Shown here: in pieces, positions 6,574 through 15,271 of the stretch
Position numbering within the stretch: the stretch's first letter is position 1
Layout of the letters: the number at the start of each line of letters is the position of its first letter
NCBI GenBank assembly: GCA_001017865.1
Contig: LATQ01000372.1
Location: forward strand, 1 to 18,892
Direction: 5' to 3'
Length of the DNA: 18,892 nt
DNA from: Rhodococcus sp. IITR03
GTDB taxonomy: Bacteria > Actinomycetota > Actinomycetes > Mycobacteriales > Mycobacteriaceae
Program-made: the position numbers and the translations under genes
The notes under the pieces: model-generated
Told to the model about the DNA's origin: nothing
What the model saw: the letters and a program-made list of their open reading frames with translations, nothing else
Database searches by the model: none

Positions 6574-7398
6574 CTAGACCAGGGATCGGCCCGTCCGGAT
6601 CCGCCACCGCATGTCGGCCAGCAGCACGCGGTAGGGCAGCTCCCGCACCGCGACCGGCAGCCTCTTGTTCACCACACCCAGAGCTCGCATGACGCGGTCG
6701 AAGCGACGCTGGTCGCGCGGCGTCCACGGCAGCAACATCTGCTCGCGGAACAGCTGCGGCAGGAAGCCGGCGGTGAAGAAGAGATTGAGCTTGCCGAACA
6801 GGGCCGGGACGGGCTGGGGCAGGAACTCGATCCGGGCGATCGACAGCAGGTGCTCGCGGATCGTGTCGTCGATCTTCACCTTGTGGAGGTTGTCCTCCCA
6901 GTACTGCTCGAACGCCGCCCGGTCCTTCGGCCACATGTGCTGTGGCACCTGCAGCGTCGTACCGAAGGTCGCGCCGTTCTGATAGAAGTACTCGATCGCG
7001 TCGTCGGGGATCGGCCCGTACAGCGCGCGGTGCACGTCCTCGAATCCGCGGTAGATGCACGACGCCACCCACAGCTGCAGTTCCGGATCCATCGCGTTGT
7101 ACTCGACCGGGCTCGACTCGGTGGAACGGACCTGCGCGTGCGCCTTGTTGACGCCGCGACGGAACAAGCGCTTCTCGTCGTCGGTGCCCCGCGCCGCGAC
7201 GGCCAGGTAGGTGAGGGTGGTGCGGGTGCGCTTGATCGGGTGGTCGAACAGCCGTCCCGACTCCACGCGGGATTCGTAGACGCCGTAGCCGACGCCGGGC
7301 CACGACAGCTGCATGATGATGTTCGCTGCTCCGGCGGCCAGGCCGAGCCCGTCCATCGTGTCGTCCAGGCCGACGGGCTTGTCGACGGTCGTCGTCAT
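6574..7398 (-). CDS. Oxygenase MpaB/latex-clearing-like family protein (DUF2236)
   Basis: The 274-aa product fits the MpaB_Lcp_cat/DUF2236 family, whose known members are heme b-dependent oxygenases such as latex clearing protein and MpaB. Seen here are an N-terminal helix with GAANIIMQLSWPGVGYGV, the family block HPIKRTRTTLTYLAVAARGT with conserved basic and Thr residues, and NKAHAQVR followed by WVASCIYRGFED. There is no signal peptide, so a cytoplasmic place is likely and the substrate is unknown. The ATG at 7398 is chosen because GGAGGG at 7405-7410 sits six bases upstream; the ATG at 7413 lacks such a site. It is divergent from the TetR gene, a layout typical of a regulator controlling its neighbour. 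Confidence 0.88.
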   Translation of the reverse strand: MTTTVDKPVGLDDTMDGLGLAAGAANIIMQLSWPGVGYGVYESRVESGRLFDHPIKRTRTTLTYLAVAARGTDDEKRLFRRGVNKAHAQVRSTESSPVEYNAMDPELQLWVASCIYRGFEDVHRALYGPIPDDAIEYFYQNGATFGTTLQVPQHMWPKDRAAFEQYWEDNLHKVKIDDTIREHLLSIARIEFLPQPVPALFGKLNLFFTAGFLPQLFREQMLLPWTPRDQRRFDRVMRALGVVNKRLPVAVRELPYRVLLADMRWRIRTGRSLV

Positions 7399-7430
7399 CG
7401 GAATTCCCTCCATCGTTCGAAGTGACCACG

Positions 7431-7459
7431 ACTGTACTCAGATGCGCGCCGACGGTAAA
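7431..7459 (-). promoter_or_regulatory. Candidate promoter of the MpaB-like gene
   Basis: On the - strand TTTACC (7454-7459) and TACAGT (7431-7436) are separated by 17 bases, a good -35/-10 arrangement about 33 bases before the start codon. It lies in the 109-base spacer shared with the divergent TetR gene, where the repressor would bind. I could not pick out a clear palindromic operator. Confidence 0.5.
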
Positions 7460-7507
7460 GACCGGAGGTTGCGCGGAACGGAGACCGGACGCTGCGAAGA
7501 TAGGGGC

Positions 7508-8143
7508 ATGGCAACTGGACGGCTCTACGGTGGACGCGCAGGCGAGGAACGACAGGCCGATCGGCGAGCGCAGCTGATCGAGGCCGGTCTCGATCTCCTC
7601 GGAGCTGCCGACGGGGAAGCCACGCTGTCGGTGCGCGGTGTCTGCAAGCGCGCCGGTCTGGCATCGCGCTACTTCTACGAGAGCTTCGCCGACCGCGACG
7701 AGCTCACCGGTGCCGTCTACGACCACGTCGTCCAGCGCATCGCCGAGAGCACGCTCGCCGCTGTGACCTCGGCACCCGCCGACAACGACCGCGCGATCGT
7801 GCGGGCCTGCGTCGAGAACATCGTCCGCGAGATCGACGAGGATCCGCGGCTCGGCCGCATGCTGTTCTCCGTCAGCCAGGCCAACACGCAGCTCGCGAAG
7901 CGGCGCCTCGACTCGACCCGCATGTTCGCCGGTCTGGTCACCGCTCAGGCCGAGAACATCTACGCCATCACCCCGAGCCCCCGGCTCGATCTCGCGGCGC
8001 ACTACGTCGTCGGCGGACTCGCCCAGGCGTTGACGGCCTGGCTCGACGGCACCGTGCCGCTGAGTCACGACGACGTCGTCGAGGAGTGCACCGAACTGCT
8101 GCTCACGATGTCGGCCCAACTGCGGCGCGACTCGGCCACGTAG
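7508..8143 (+). CDS. TetR family transcriptional regulator
   Basis: The 211-aa protein has a TetR N-terminal DNA-binding domain: [14 protein letters not shown], then [27 protein letters not shown], which is the classic helix-turn-helix with the RYFYESF recognition region at about 44-70. The remaining 140 residues form an all-helical ligand domain with no recognisable specificity. It sits back-to-back with the MpaB-like oxygenase gene and probably represses that gene and itself (inference from position). The start at 7508 places the helix-turn-helix at the usual distance from the N-terminus; no good ribosome site is present, and longer upstream frames add low-complexity basic residues. Next comes dcd on the same strand, 33 bases downstream. 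Confidence 0.92.
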   Translation: MATGRLYGGRAGEERQADRRAQLIEAGLDLLGAADGEATLSVRGVCKRAGLASRYFYESFADRDELTGAVYDHVVQRIAESTLAAVTSAPADNDRAIVRACVENIVREIDEDPRLGRMLFSVSQANTQLAKRRLDSTRMFAGLVTAQAENIYAITPSPRLDLAAHYVVGGLAQALTAWLDGTVPLSHDDVVEECTELLLTMSAQLRRDSAT

Positions 8144-8164
8144 AAACCCGCGACGGGAGATTGT

Positions 8165-8170
8165 TAACCT
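8165..8170 (+). promoter_or_regulatory. -10 element of dcd, leaderless start
   Basis: TAACCT fits the actinobacterial TANNNT -10 form and ends six bases before the GTG start of dcd. The transcript would begin at the start codon, which explains the missing ribosome site. The -35 is not recognisable. Confidence 0.45.
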
Positions 8171-8176
8171 CTACTC

Positions 8177-8766
8177 GTGCTGCTCTCCGATCGCGATATC
8201 CGCGCTCAGATCGCCTCCGGGCATCTGGGCATCGACCCGTTCGATCCGGAGCTCGTGCAGCCCTCGAGTGTCGACGTCAAACTCGACAGCCTGTTCCGCG
8301 TCTTCAACAACACGCGCTACACGCACATCGACCCGGCGAAGCAGCAGGACGAACTGACGTCGCTGGTGCAGGTGCCGAGGGTGAGCCGTTCGTGCTGCAT
8401 CCCGGCGAGTTCGTGCTCGGGTCGACGATGGAGCGGTGCACCCTGCCGGCCGATCTCGCCGGTCGCCTCGAAGGCAAGTCGTCGCTGGGCCGGCTCGGTC
8501 TGCTCACGCACTCGACGGCCGGGTTCATCGACCCGGGCTTCGACGGGCACATCACCCTCGAGCTGTCCAACGTCGCGAACCTGCCGATCACGCTGTGGCC
8601 CGGCATGAAGATCGGTCAGCTGTGCCTGTTCCGGCTGACGAGCCCCGCCGAGCACCCCTACGGCAGCGCGAAGGTCGGGTCCAAGTACCAGGGCCAGCGC
8701 GGGCCTACGCCGTCGAAGGCGTACCTGAACTTCGTGCACAAGCACCCCGACGCGCGTCCCAGTTAG
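8177..8766 (+). CDS. dcd: dCTP deaminase (one-base frameshift near 8372)
   Basis: The enzyme deaminates dCTP (to dUTP, or directly to dUMP in bifunctional forms) for thymidylate synthesis. The first part, from GTG at 8177, reads [14 protein letters not shown] and [18 protein letters not shown]. After LTSLVQ the frame is lost, and the next frame continues with [20 protein letters not shown], then [33 protein letters not shown] and [10 protein letters not shown], covering the active-site signature. One base restored at 8371-8374 gives 196 aa, close to the family's usual 190. Everything else is well conserved, so a sequencing deletion is likelier than a real pseudogene. In M. tuberculosis, as I recall, dcd also lies next to a tRNA-Gly gene; here the MpaB and TetR genes intervene. 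Confidence 0.92.
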
Positions 8767-8844
8767 TTCTTCCCGTCCCGCGATGCTTTCCGGGACGGCA
8801 GCTGCGGGTCCACAATGATCCTCATCCGCACGGAGGAGGGGACC

Positions 8845-9572
8845 GTGGCGCTGCATGCGAATGACCTCGACGAGGTGCTCGGGATCCTCGACGGCATCGT
8901 CGACGAGACCGCGAAGCGCGGTGATCCGCGGGGATGCTTCGCGGCCGTCTATCGGCAGATGACCTTGGCGGTGAAGGCCGGCGTCTTCGCGGACAAGGAT
9001 CGCATGAACCGCATCGACACCCTGTTCGCGAACCGCTATTTCGAAGCCTACGAAGCGACCGCACCGACCAGAGCGTGGCAGATCGCGTTCGACGCCGCGG
9101 AGCACGACCGGTTGATCGTGCTGCAACACCTGCTGCTGGGGATCAACGCGCACATCAATCTCGATCTCGCCGTCGTCGTGGGTGAGAACCTGTCGGGTGA
9201 CGAACTGGACGCCTTCCGCACCGACTACGACAAGATCAACGACATCATCGCGGGGGTGATGCCGAAGGTGCGCGACGCCATCGAGTCGTTCTCGCCCTGA
9301 TCAAGATCCTCGAACCGGTCGGCGCGGTGCATCCGGTCCTCGACTTCGCCTTCGACCGCGCGCGGGAGACCGCATGGGTGTGGGCCGAGATGCTGTCGCA
9401 GATGGATGCGAACCTGCGCCCCGCCGCGATAGACGTCCTCGACCGGAACGTCGCCGTGCTCGGCAGGGTCATCGCACGCCCCGACCCGCTGACGGCGGCC
9501 CTCGTCGGCCTCGTCCACAACACCGAGAGCAAGGACATGCGCCGGATCATCCGGACGCTCGACAACCTCTGA
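8845..9572 (+). CDS. DUF5995-like family protein (one-base frameshift near 9296)
   Basis: The joined product is 242 aa, soluble and mostly helical. The first frame carries LDEVLGILDGIVDE, CFAAVYRQMTLAVK, RMNRIDTLFANRYFEAY and HLLLGINAHINLDLAV, a pattern I associate with the uncharacterised DUF5995 family. The frame stops at 9300, but the next frame continues directly with LIKILEPVGAVHPVLDFAF and ARETAWVWAEML and ends at 9572. One base restored in the C run at 9295-9297 fuses both parts. The GTG at 8845 is preferred because GGAGG at 8832-8836 lies upstream; the in-frame ATG at 8815 has none. No signal peptide. The conserved HxN-type motif (GINAHINLD) could bind a metal, but no activity is known. 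Confidence 0.75.
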
Positions 9573-9616
9573 CGACCCGATGTCCCGGGTGCCTGCGTAC
9601 ACGGCTCCGTGGCGGT

Positions 9617-9622
9617 TAATCT
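9617..9622 (+). promoter_or_regulatory. -10 element, leaderless start of GH5-like gene
   Basis: TAATCT lies six bases before the GTG at 9629, the same geometry as at dcd. The surrounding string (TAATCTCTGGACGTG) is close to the dcd one (TAACCTCTACTCGTG), so both mRNAs are probably leaderless. Confidence 0.45.
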
Positions 9623-9628
9623 CTGGAC

Positions 9629-10692
9629 GTGCGCGTCGCTGCGGTCGCCACCATTTTGCTCCTCCTGCTCGCGGCCTGTGCGCAGGACACTTCGTCGCGC
9701 CCCTCGCCTCCCGAGGATCTCCCGATGGTCCGCGCCGACGGCGACCGTTTCGTTCTCGACGACCGGCCGTGGTGGCCCGCCGGGCTCAACGCCTACCAGC
9801 TCGGCACCCGCTGGGAGGTCAACCACGGATGCGGTGCGAGGTGGATCTCGACGAGTTCTTCGGCGCACTGGCACCGCGCTCGGTGGTGCGTTTCGACGCC
9901 TTCCAGTCCCACGCCGTGCACCGGATCGGCGGCACGCTCGACTTCACCGCGCTCGATGCCGTCTTCGACGCCGCCGAGCGGCACAGGGTGTACCTGATCC
10001 CGGTTCTCGCCCCGCAGGACAGCGATTGCGACGCGGGCGGATACAAGCAGGCGGACTGGTACGACACCGGTTGGCGCGACCCGCTGCCGGGTCATGTGCT
10101 CGCCTACGACGATTGGGTCGCGACGGCCGTCGAACGGTGGGGGTCGTCGTCGGTGGTGGCGATGTGGGAGTTGATCGGCGAACCCGAGACCGCGACCTGC
10201 ACCGACGACGAGTGCACCCTCGAACGACGCGAGTGCCTGCCCGGCGGTGCCCGGCTGCTCCGCGATTGGATAGACGAAGCAGGCGCCATCGTCCGTGAGC
10301 ACGACCCGGACCGGCTCGTCACCGTCGGGACCATCGGAGGCGACCAGTGCGGTTCGGCCGGTGACGATTTCACGACCATCGCCGGCGCCGAGCAACTCGA
10401 CGTGGTGCAGTACCACGACTACGACGACGCGCAGTTCCTCGAGCAGCGGCTCGACGGGTTGTCGAAGCCGATGCTCGTCGCCGAACTCGGTGTCCGGGCC
10501 GGTTCGTGCCGTGGGGTGAACGAGCGTGCCGACATCGTCGACCGCACGCTCACGCAGTACCGCGAACTCGGGGCCGACGGCGCACTGATGTGGTCGTTCG
10601 TCCCTGATCCGCGGCCGGACGAGTGCACCTACGACATCGGCCCGGACGACCCGGTCCACTACGTCCTACGGCGCCACCACCACTCAGGCTGA
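9629..10692 (+). CDS. GH5-like (cellulase/mannanase family) lipoprotein, frameshift near 9836
   Basis: This looks like a secreted, lipid-anchored glycoside hydrolase of clan GH-A. The GTG start gives a signal peptide with lipobox LAAC (Cys17). The (beta/alpha)8 domain starts at WWPAGLNAYQLG; after HGCGA the frame shifts, and the next frame continues EVDLDEFFGALAPRSVVRFD. The acid/base motif reads WELIGEPE (Glu185), where the family normally has Asn-Glu-Pro, and the likely nucleophile is Glu286 in MLVAELG. Restoring one base at 9836-9837 gives 354 aa, typical of the family. Several Cys residues suggest disulfides outside the membrane. It converges on the glycosyltransferase operon and overlaps its last gene by 9 bases, so it may trim the glycan made there, as BcsZ-type endoglucanases do beside cellulose synthases (inference). 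Confidence 0.82.
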
Positions 10693-12328
10693 AGCACGGT
10701 CGAGTACCCGGAAGAGGCGCCAATCGGGCTGGTCGGCACCGTCGTTGGGGATCTCCAGTTCGAGCACCGCGATGTCGCTGCCGGTCTCGTAGATGGTGGG
10801 GTAACGGCGGTTGACGGCATCCGATGTTCCCCGGCCCTCGTTGGGGACGGTCAGGATGTACTCGACCCCGGAGGCGGAGGGACGGTTGAGTACGGCGGTG
10901 AAGTCGGAGTCCGAAGGGATGACGAACGTCTCGGGGCGTTCGGTGGCCGAGTAGATCGCGAACCCGTAGACCGTGTCCATCAGCACCGAGCCCGGCGGCA
11001 GGTCCATCGCGTCGAGATATTCGGCGATGCGTCGTTCGGTGGAGAACGCCGCGATCACCCGTCGCTGCTGCTCACGTACCTCGGACGGATCGTCGTTGTC
11101 CGGAAACAGGACCGTGCGCAGCGCGTGCTGTTCCTGCGACAGGGTAGGCGAGCCCATCGCGACGAACGTGACGGGCAGACTGCACACGAGGAGCACCGCA
11201 CCCAACGGTGCCGCGCCGCTGCGGTCCTCCGTCCTCGGAACGGCGTGCGGTCCGGGACGTCGTGCCGTGAGCAGTCCGCGTCGCGGTGCCAGCTGCACGA
11301 CCCATACCGCGAGCAGCGGGATCGCGCAGATGTAGAAGCGCAGGAACGGGAAGGTCATTCCGCGCGCATAGGACAGCGCGGCGAATCCCAGGACCGCGCC
11401 GAAGACGACGAACGGCACGAGCGGTTCGAGGTCGCGTCGCCGCCACGCGAGCACCGCCACGACCGGGATCAGCAGCGGAAGCGCCGGTCCGAGCACGACG
11501 GTCTCGGCGAGCGAGAAGGCGATCGCACCGAGTCCGCCCGACGAGCCGCCACCGCTCTGCTCGAGGATGGCGGCGTTGCCGTAGGCCGAGGTGAACTGCG
11601 CGAGCCATTCACCGGTGACGAGCCAGCTCGTCACGACGAACGCGACGAAGGCCAGTATGAGGGGAGCGGCGACGAGGATCGCGTCCATGATCGCCGGCTG
11701 CCATCCCGAGCCGGGAGCGTAGCGACGCGACCGGTACCGGACGAGCAGCGCGACGAAGACCGTCACCGCCCCACCGACGGCCAGCGCGTCGTACCGCGCG
11801 AGATACGCCAGCGCGAGGGCGATTCCGGCCAGTGCCAGGTCGTGGATGTCGTCGGTGCTGCACCAGCGGATCAGACGACGTGTGGCCCAGCACAACGCGA
11901 ACAGGAACGGCGCCTCGCTCATCCCGTTCGCGCCGTAGTAGACGATCATCGGGTTCAGGCGAACACCGCCGTCACCGTCCACACGAACCACGGCGGCAGC
12001 CGCGGTCGCACGCGATGCGGTGGATCTGCACCGCCGCGCCGGCCATGAACGGCGCCGACACGAGCACCGCCGTGACCGCATAGGCCGACAGCCCCGGGAA
12101 CCACGCCGACAGTCCCGTGAGCGGCACCTGGACGAGTGCGGTGAGCGGCGTGAACACGAAGCCGATGGCGGCGAGGTGCGGGTCGCGGCTGAGTAGCACC
12201 GACCGCGCAGCGCTCACCCGGCTGAGCGAATCACCCTGGTAGTACTGCACGTCCAGCGCGAGCCACAGTCCCACCATCAGATGGATCAGGCAGGCGGTCC
12301 AGAACACCCACGTGCTGCGGGCCCTCAC
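10684..12328 (-). CDS. GT-C type polytopic glycosyltransferase-like protein (two frameshifts near 11960 and 12000)
   Basis: The reconstructed 548-aa protein has a short N-terminus, about ten membrane helices and a C-terminal soluble domain, as in GT-C enzymes that use polyprenyl-linked sugars. The first outer loop contains an acidic motif (QYYQGDSLSR) and a later loop reads NPMIVYYGANGMSE, both typical of GT39/PMT/ArnT relatives. The first frame runs to IHRIACDRG; a short middle frame (LPPWFVWTVTAVFA) links it to the last frame starting LNPMIVYYGANG. Each junction needs one added base (12000-12001 and 11959-11960). The GTG start overlaps the GT2 stop (GTGA), so translation is coupled. It probably adds a sugar to a lipid-linked or exported acceptor; donor and acceptor are unknown. 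Confidence 0.75.
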
Positions 12329-13799
12329 GACGACAACCCGTGGAAGGTCTTCTCCCAGTAGGAAGGATTACGGATGAGCTGGTAGGTGCCCTTGATCGCC
12401 GCGATCGACATGAGGACCCAGTAGAACGGCACGGTCAGGCACGGCCACCACAGGTTCGCGTGTCCCGTCTCGCGGCACGCCACGAAGTTCATGTACATCA
12501 CGGCGACGTTGCCGAACACGAGTGAGATCAGCGCGGGGAAGTAGGCGTACCAGGGGAAGATCTCCTCGATCAGTTCCGCCTGGCCGAGCAGCCACGCCAG
12601 CGTCGTCATCCAGAACACCATGTTCAGGCACGCGATGATCGGCGTGCCTGCCAGCAGGGTCGTGAACCGCAGCATCCCCGCGGTGCCGATCACCCGCCAC
12701 AACCGGACGGGCCGACGCATGTGGACCAGCCAGGTCTGCAGATAACCCTTGTACCAACGGGATCGCTGCCGCACCCAATTGATCGGATCACTGTTCGCCT
12801 CCTCAAGCGTGGTCGAGTCGAGAACCGCGGTGGAATAACCGGATTCGGCGATCCGCACGCCGAGATCGGCATCCTCGGTGACGTTGTACGGATCCCACGC
12901 GCCGATCTCGTCGAACACCGACCGGCGGATGTGGTTCGACGTGCCTCCCAGCGGGATCGGCGAGTGCGACTTCATCAGTCCGGGCAGGATGAAGTTGAAC
13001 CACAGTGCGTAGTCGGCGGTGAACCAGCCGGTCAGCAGATTCTGGGTTCCGTTGTGGAAGGCCAGTTTCGCCTGCACACACGCCACGTCGTCGCCGAGAC
13101 GGTCGAAGACGACGACCACCCGGCGCAGCTGCAACGGCTCGGGCAGATCCTCGGCGTCGAAGATCGTGACGATCTCACCGGTCGTGAAGTGCAGACCGTA
13201 GTTGCACGCCTTCGGTTTCGTGCGCGGGTCGGCGGCCGGGACGAGCAGGATCTCGACGCTCTCACCGAGCCCGGCCTTCTCCGCGGCCTCGATCGTGACG
13301 GTGTCGTCCTCCTCGAGCAGCAACAGCACCTGGAGCTTGTCGGCCGGATAGTCGAGCGCGGCCATCGCGGCGAGCAGGTCGCCGACCACCTCGGGTTCGT
13401 TGTAGGCGGGCACGAGCACCGTGTACGGCGGTAGCCGGTCGTCGGTGAGGGCGAGTGCTTCCTCGTCGTCGACGATGAACTGCGCGTCGCGCGCCATGCC
13501 GCGGGTGAACAGCAGCAGCCGGTCGGCGAGGGTCGCGATGTACCGAAGGTGCACAGCACGGTGAAGACGATCAGGGTCGGTTTCGTCGCCACGACGAGCG
13601 CGAGCACGAAAGCCGCGGCGAGCGCGAATCCGAGATATTTCTGCCAAGGCACGAACGCGACCGACGCCGACGAGACGGGGCTGCGTTCGCGGAGTCCGTG
13701 CACCGCCTCGTGGAGGGCTGCGGTCCGGTAGGCGTCGAACTCCGCGGTGCCCTCGGGCGGAACATCGTGTCCGGAGCCGACGTTCACTCGCCCTGCCAT
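12325..13799 (-). CDS. Processive GT2 glycosyltransferase, cellulose-synthase-like (frameshift near 13548)
   Basis: The reconstructed 491-aa membrane enzyme should polymerise a polysaccharide on the cytoplasmic face and extrude it. Two N-terminal helices (KYLGFALAAAFVLALVVA and the following VFTVLCTL) precede the GT-A domain with VLVPAYNEPE, a DxD-type FDAEDLPEP, the TED base motif (NVTEDADLG) and QRSRWYKG, the Q-x-x-R-W signature of cellulose, chitin and hyaluronan synthases. C-terminal helices follow (MVFWMTTLAWLLG and others). There is no PilZ domain, unlike BcsA, so no direct c-di-GMP control is seen. The ATG at 13799 has GGAGG just upstream and lies inside the end of the preceding gene. 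One base restored at 13548-13549 joins VLCT to LRYIATLADR. It is the third gene of the operon. Confidence 0.9.
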
Positions 13800-15266
13800 T
13801 GTGCCTCCACGAGTTCGCGACCCACATCGATCAGCATGGAACGGTCCTTGTACTCGGGTTCGGTGTCCTCGACGGTGCCGTTACCGCGCAGCAACACCCG
13901 CAGCAGCGTGCGGACGTTGGCGACGGAGTTCGGCTCGGGCTGCGGGAACGGCGCGTCCAGTTCGTGGTTGTCCACCGTCAGCAGGCTCACCCGCTGGGCG
14001 ACGGTGTCGCTGCGGGTCCATACGAAGCTGAGCAGGCTCCATGTCAGGAGCAGGTTGTCGTCGACGACGGTGAAGTACTCGGCGGTCACCCCGCGCCCCA
14101 GGTCGACGTATTCCTTGGGGCTCACGCGCGACCTGCCGAGTTCGTACATCGACTCGGTGGGGTAGACCGCGAATGCGTTCGGGCTGCGCACCTGCAGGGT
14201 CTGCACCGCGACGGTGCGCGGACGCAGCAGACGGTCCCAATCGGGATTCGGTTCCTCCGCACGGATCATCTGGCGGCGCAGCACCGATCCCTGTCGGAAG
14301 TAGGCGCGGGGCCAGTCGTAGTCGACGGACGACAACTGCACCCACCCGGCCGGACGATCTGCGTGGCGGTGCCCGAATAGGGCGGCCCTTCCGACACGGG
14401 GGTCAGCCGCTGGTCGGGCAGTGGCACGAGCGCCGCGAGCAGCGCGGCCACCACAATGCACAGGGCTCCTCGCGCGGCTTGGGGAATCGACACCGGATTC
14501 GGTGGCAGCGTGCGCGGGGCGAGCCCGCGGTAGGTCCACAGATAGCTCCCGCCCCGACGATCACCGTCGCGATCACCGTCGGCACGTACTGGGACACGGC
14601 GATGGGCGCGTCCGGCCATCGCTGGTCGATCAGGATGAGCACCATCAGGCCGGTCACGAATGTCGCGGACCCGTAGAAGAATCCGCGGGCCCGGGTGCGC
14701 CGCGTCGCGAGTCCGATGGCTGTGGCGGCGAGGACGAGCGTGACCTGTCCCGCGGCAAGCTTCGTACCCCCGAACTCGACGAGCACGATCCGGTAGAGCA
14801 CGGGTGAGCTCAGGAAGAGCATCGCCCAGGCCTGCCAGTACGCCGAGGTCACGCGCAGACCGAACATCGCCACGCACGCCCCGCACACGAACACCCACGC
14901 GGCGAGCACGTCCAGATGCATCACCTGATAGTTCGTCGCGTAGCGCGGCATCAGCAGCCCCTTGATCGCGAGCGCGATCAGCAGCAGGAGCACCGATGTG
15001 ATGATGTCGGTCTGCCGGTCGTGGATCGGCAGTTCGTTCTTCCGCTGCCGCGTGATGCCGATCGCGACGATCGCAACGAGCGGTGGCACGATGAGGACGT
15101 AGCCGCCGGTGGTTCCCGTGCGGATCTCGTCGATCAACTGCAGCCAGGTGGAGTGGAAGGCGATCACGGTCGCAGCGACGATCACGATCCACCGATTGGT
15201 GGTGTGCAGCATCGCGTTCGTGAAGAACCGCTCGGTGAACGACGGTTGCTCCACTGTCGCGGTCAT
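13784..15266 (-). CDS. Polytopic membrane protein, exosortase-like layout (frameshifts near 14348 and 14551)
   Basis: The reconstructed 494-aa protein has about nine membrane helices in its first 275 residues and then an extracytoplasmic domain of about 210 residues (WVQLSSVDYDWPRAYFRQG to the C-terminus). The topology, and a segment like TGGYVLIVPPLVAIVAIG, recall the exosortase/EpsH family, sometimes followed by an EpsI-like domain. However, I cannot identify the Cys/Arg/His catalytic set, so this assignment is tentative; a scaffold or exporter for the neighbouring synthase is equally possible. Bases restored at 14550-14552 and 14347-14349 join the three frames. The ATG at 15266 lies five bases after the BcsB-like stop, and its 3' end overlaps the GT2 start by 16 bases, showing tight operon packing. 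Confidence 0.6.
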
Positions 15267-15271
15267 GGTGT

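Noticed and set aside
7400..7407. GGAATTCC palindrome as a TetR operator
   Set aside because: It is only 8 bases, falls between the ribosome site and start codon of the MpaB-like gene, and is too short for a usual TetR operator.
1425..7427. 13-base identical string GTTCGAAGTGACC at 1425 and 7415
   Set aside because: Repeats of this length are expected by chance in a window of this size, and the contexts differ (end of the RepA-like gene versus the MpaB/TetR spacer).
6467..8119. Long 550-codon open frame on the - strand
   Set aside because: It overlaps the tRNA, is antisense to the TetR gene and shares DNA with the MpaB-like gene in another frame; its residues are low-complexity Arg/Ala typical of GC-rich shadow frames.
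9793..10659. 288-codon open frame on the - strand
   Set aside because: Antisense shadow of the GH5-like gene, whose signal peptide and catalytic motifs are clear.
11125..12048. 307-codon open frame on the + strand
   Set aside because: Antisense to the GT-C gene, extremely Arg/Glu/Asp-rich, no domain or ribosome site.
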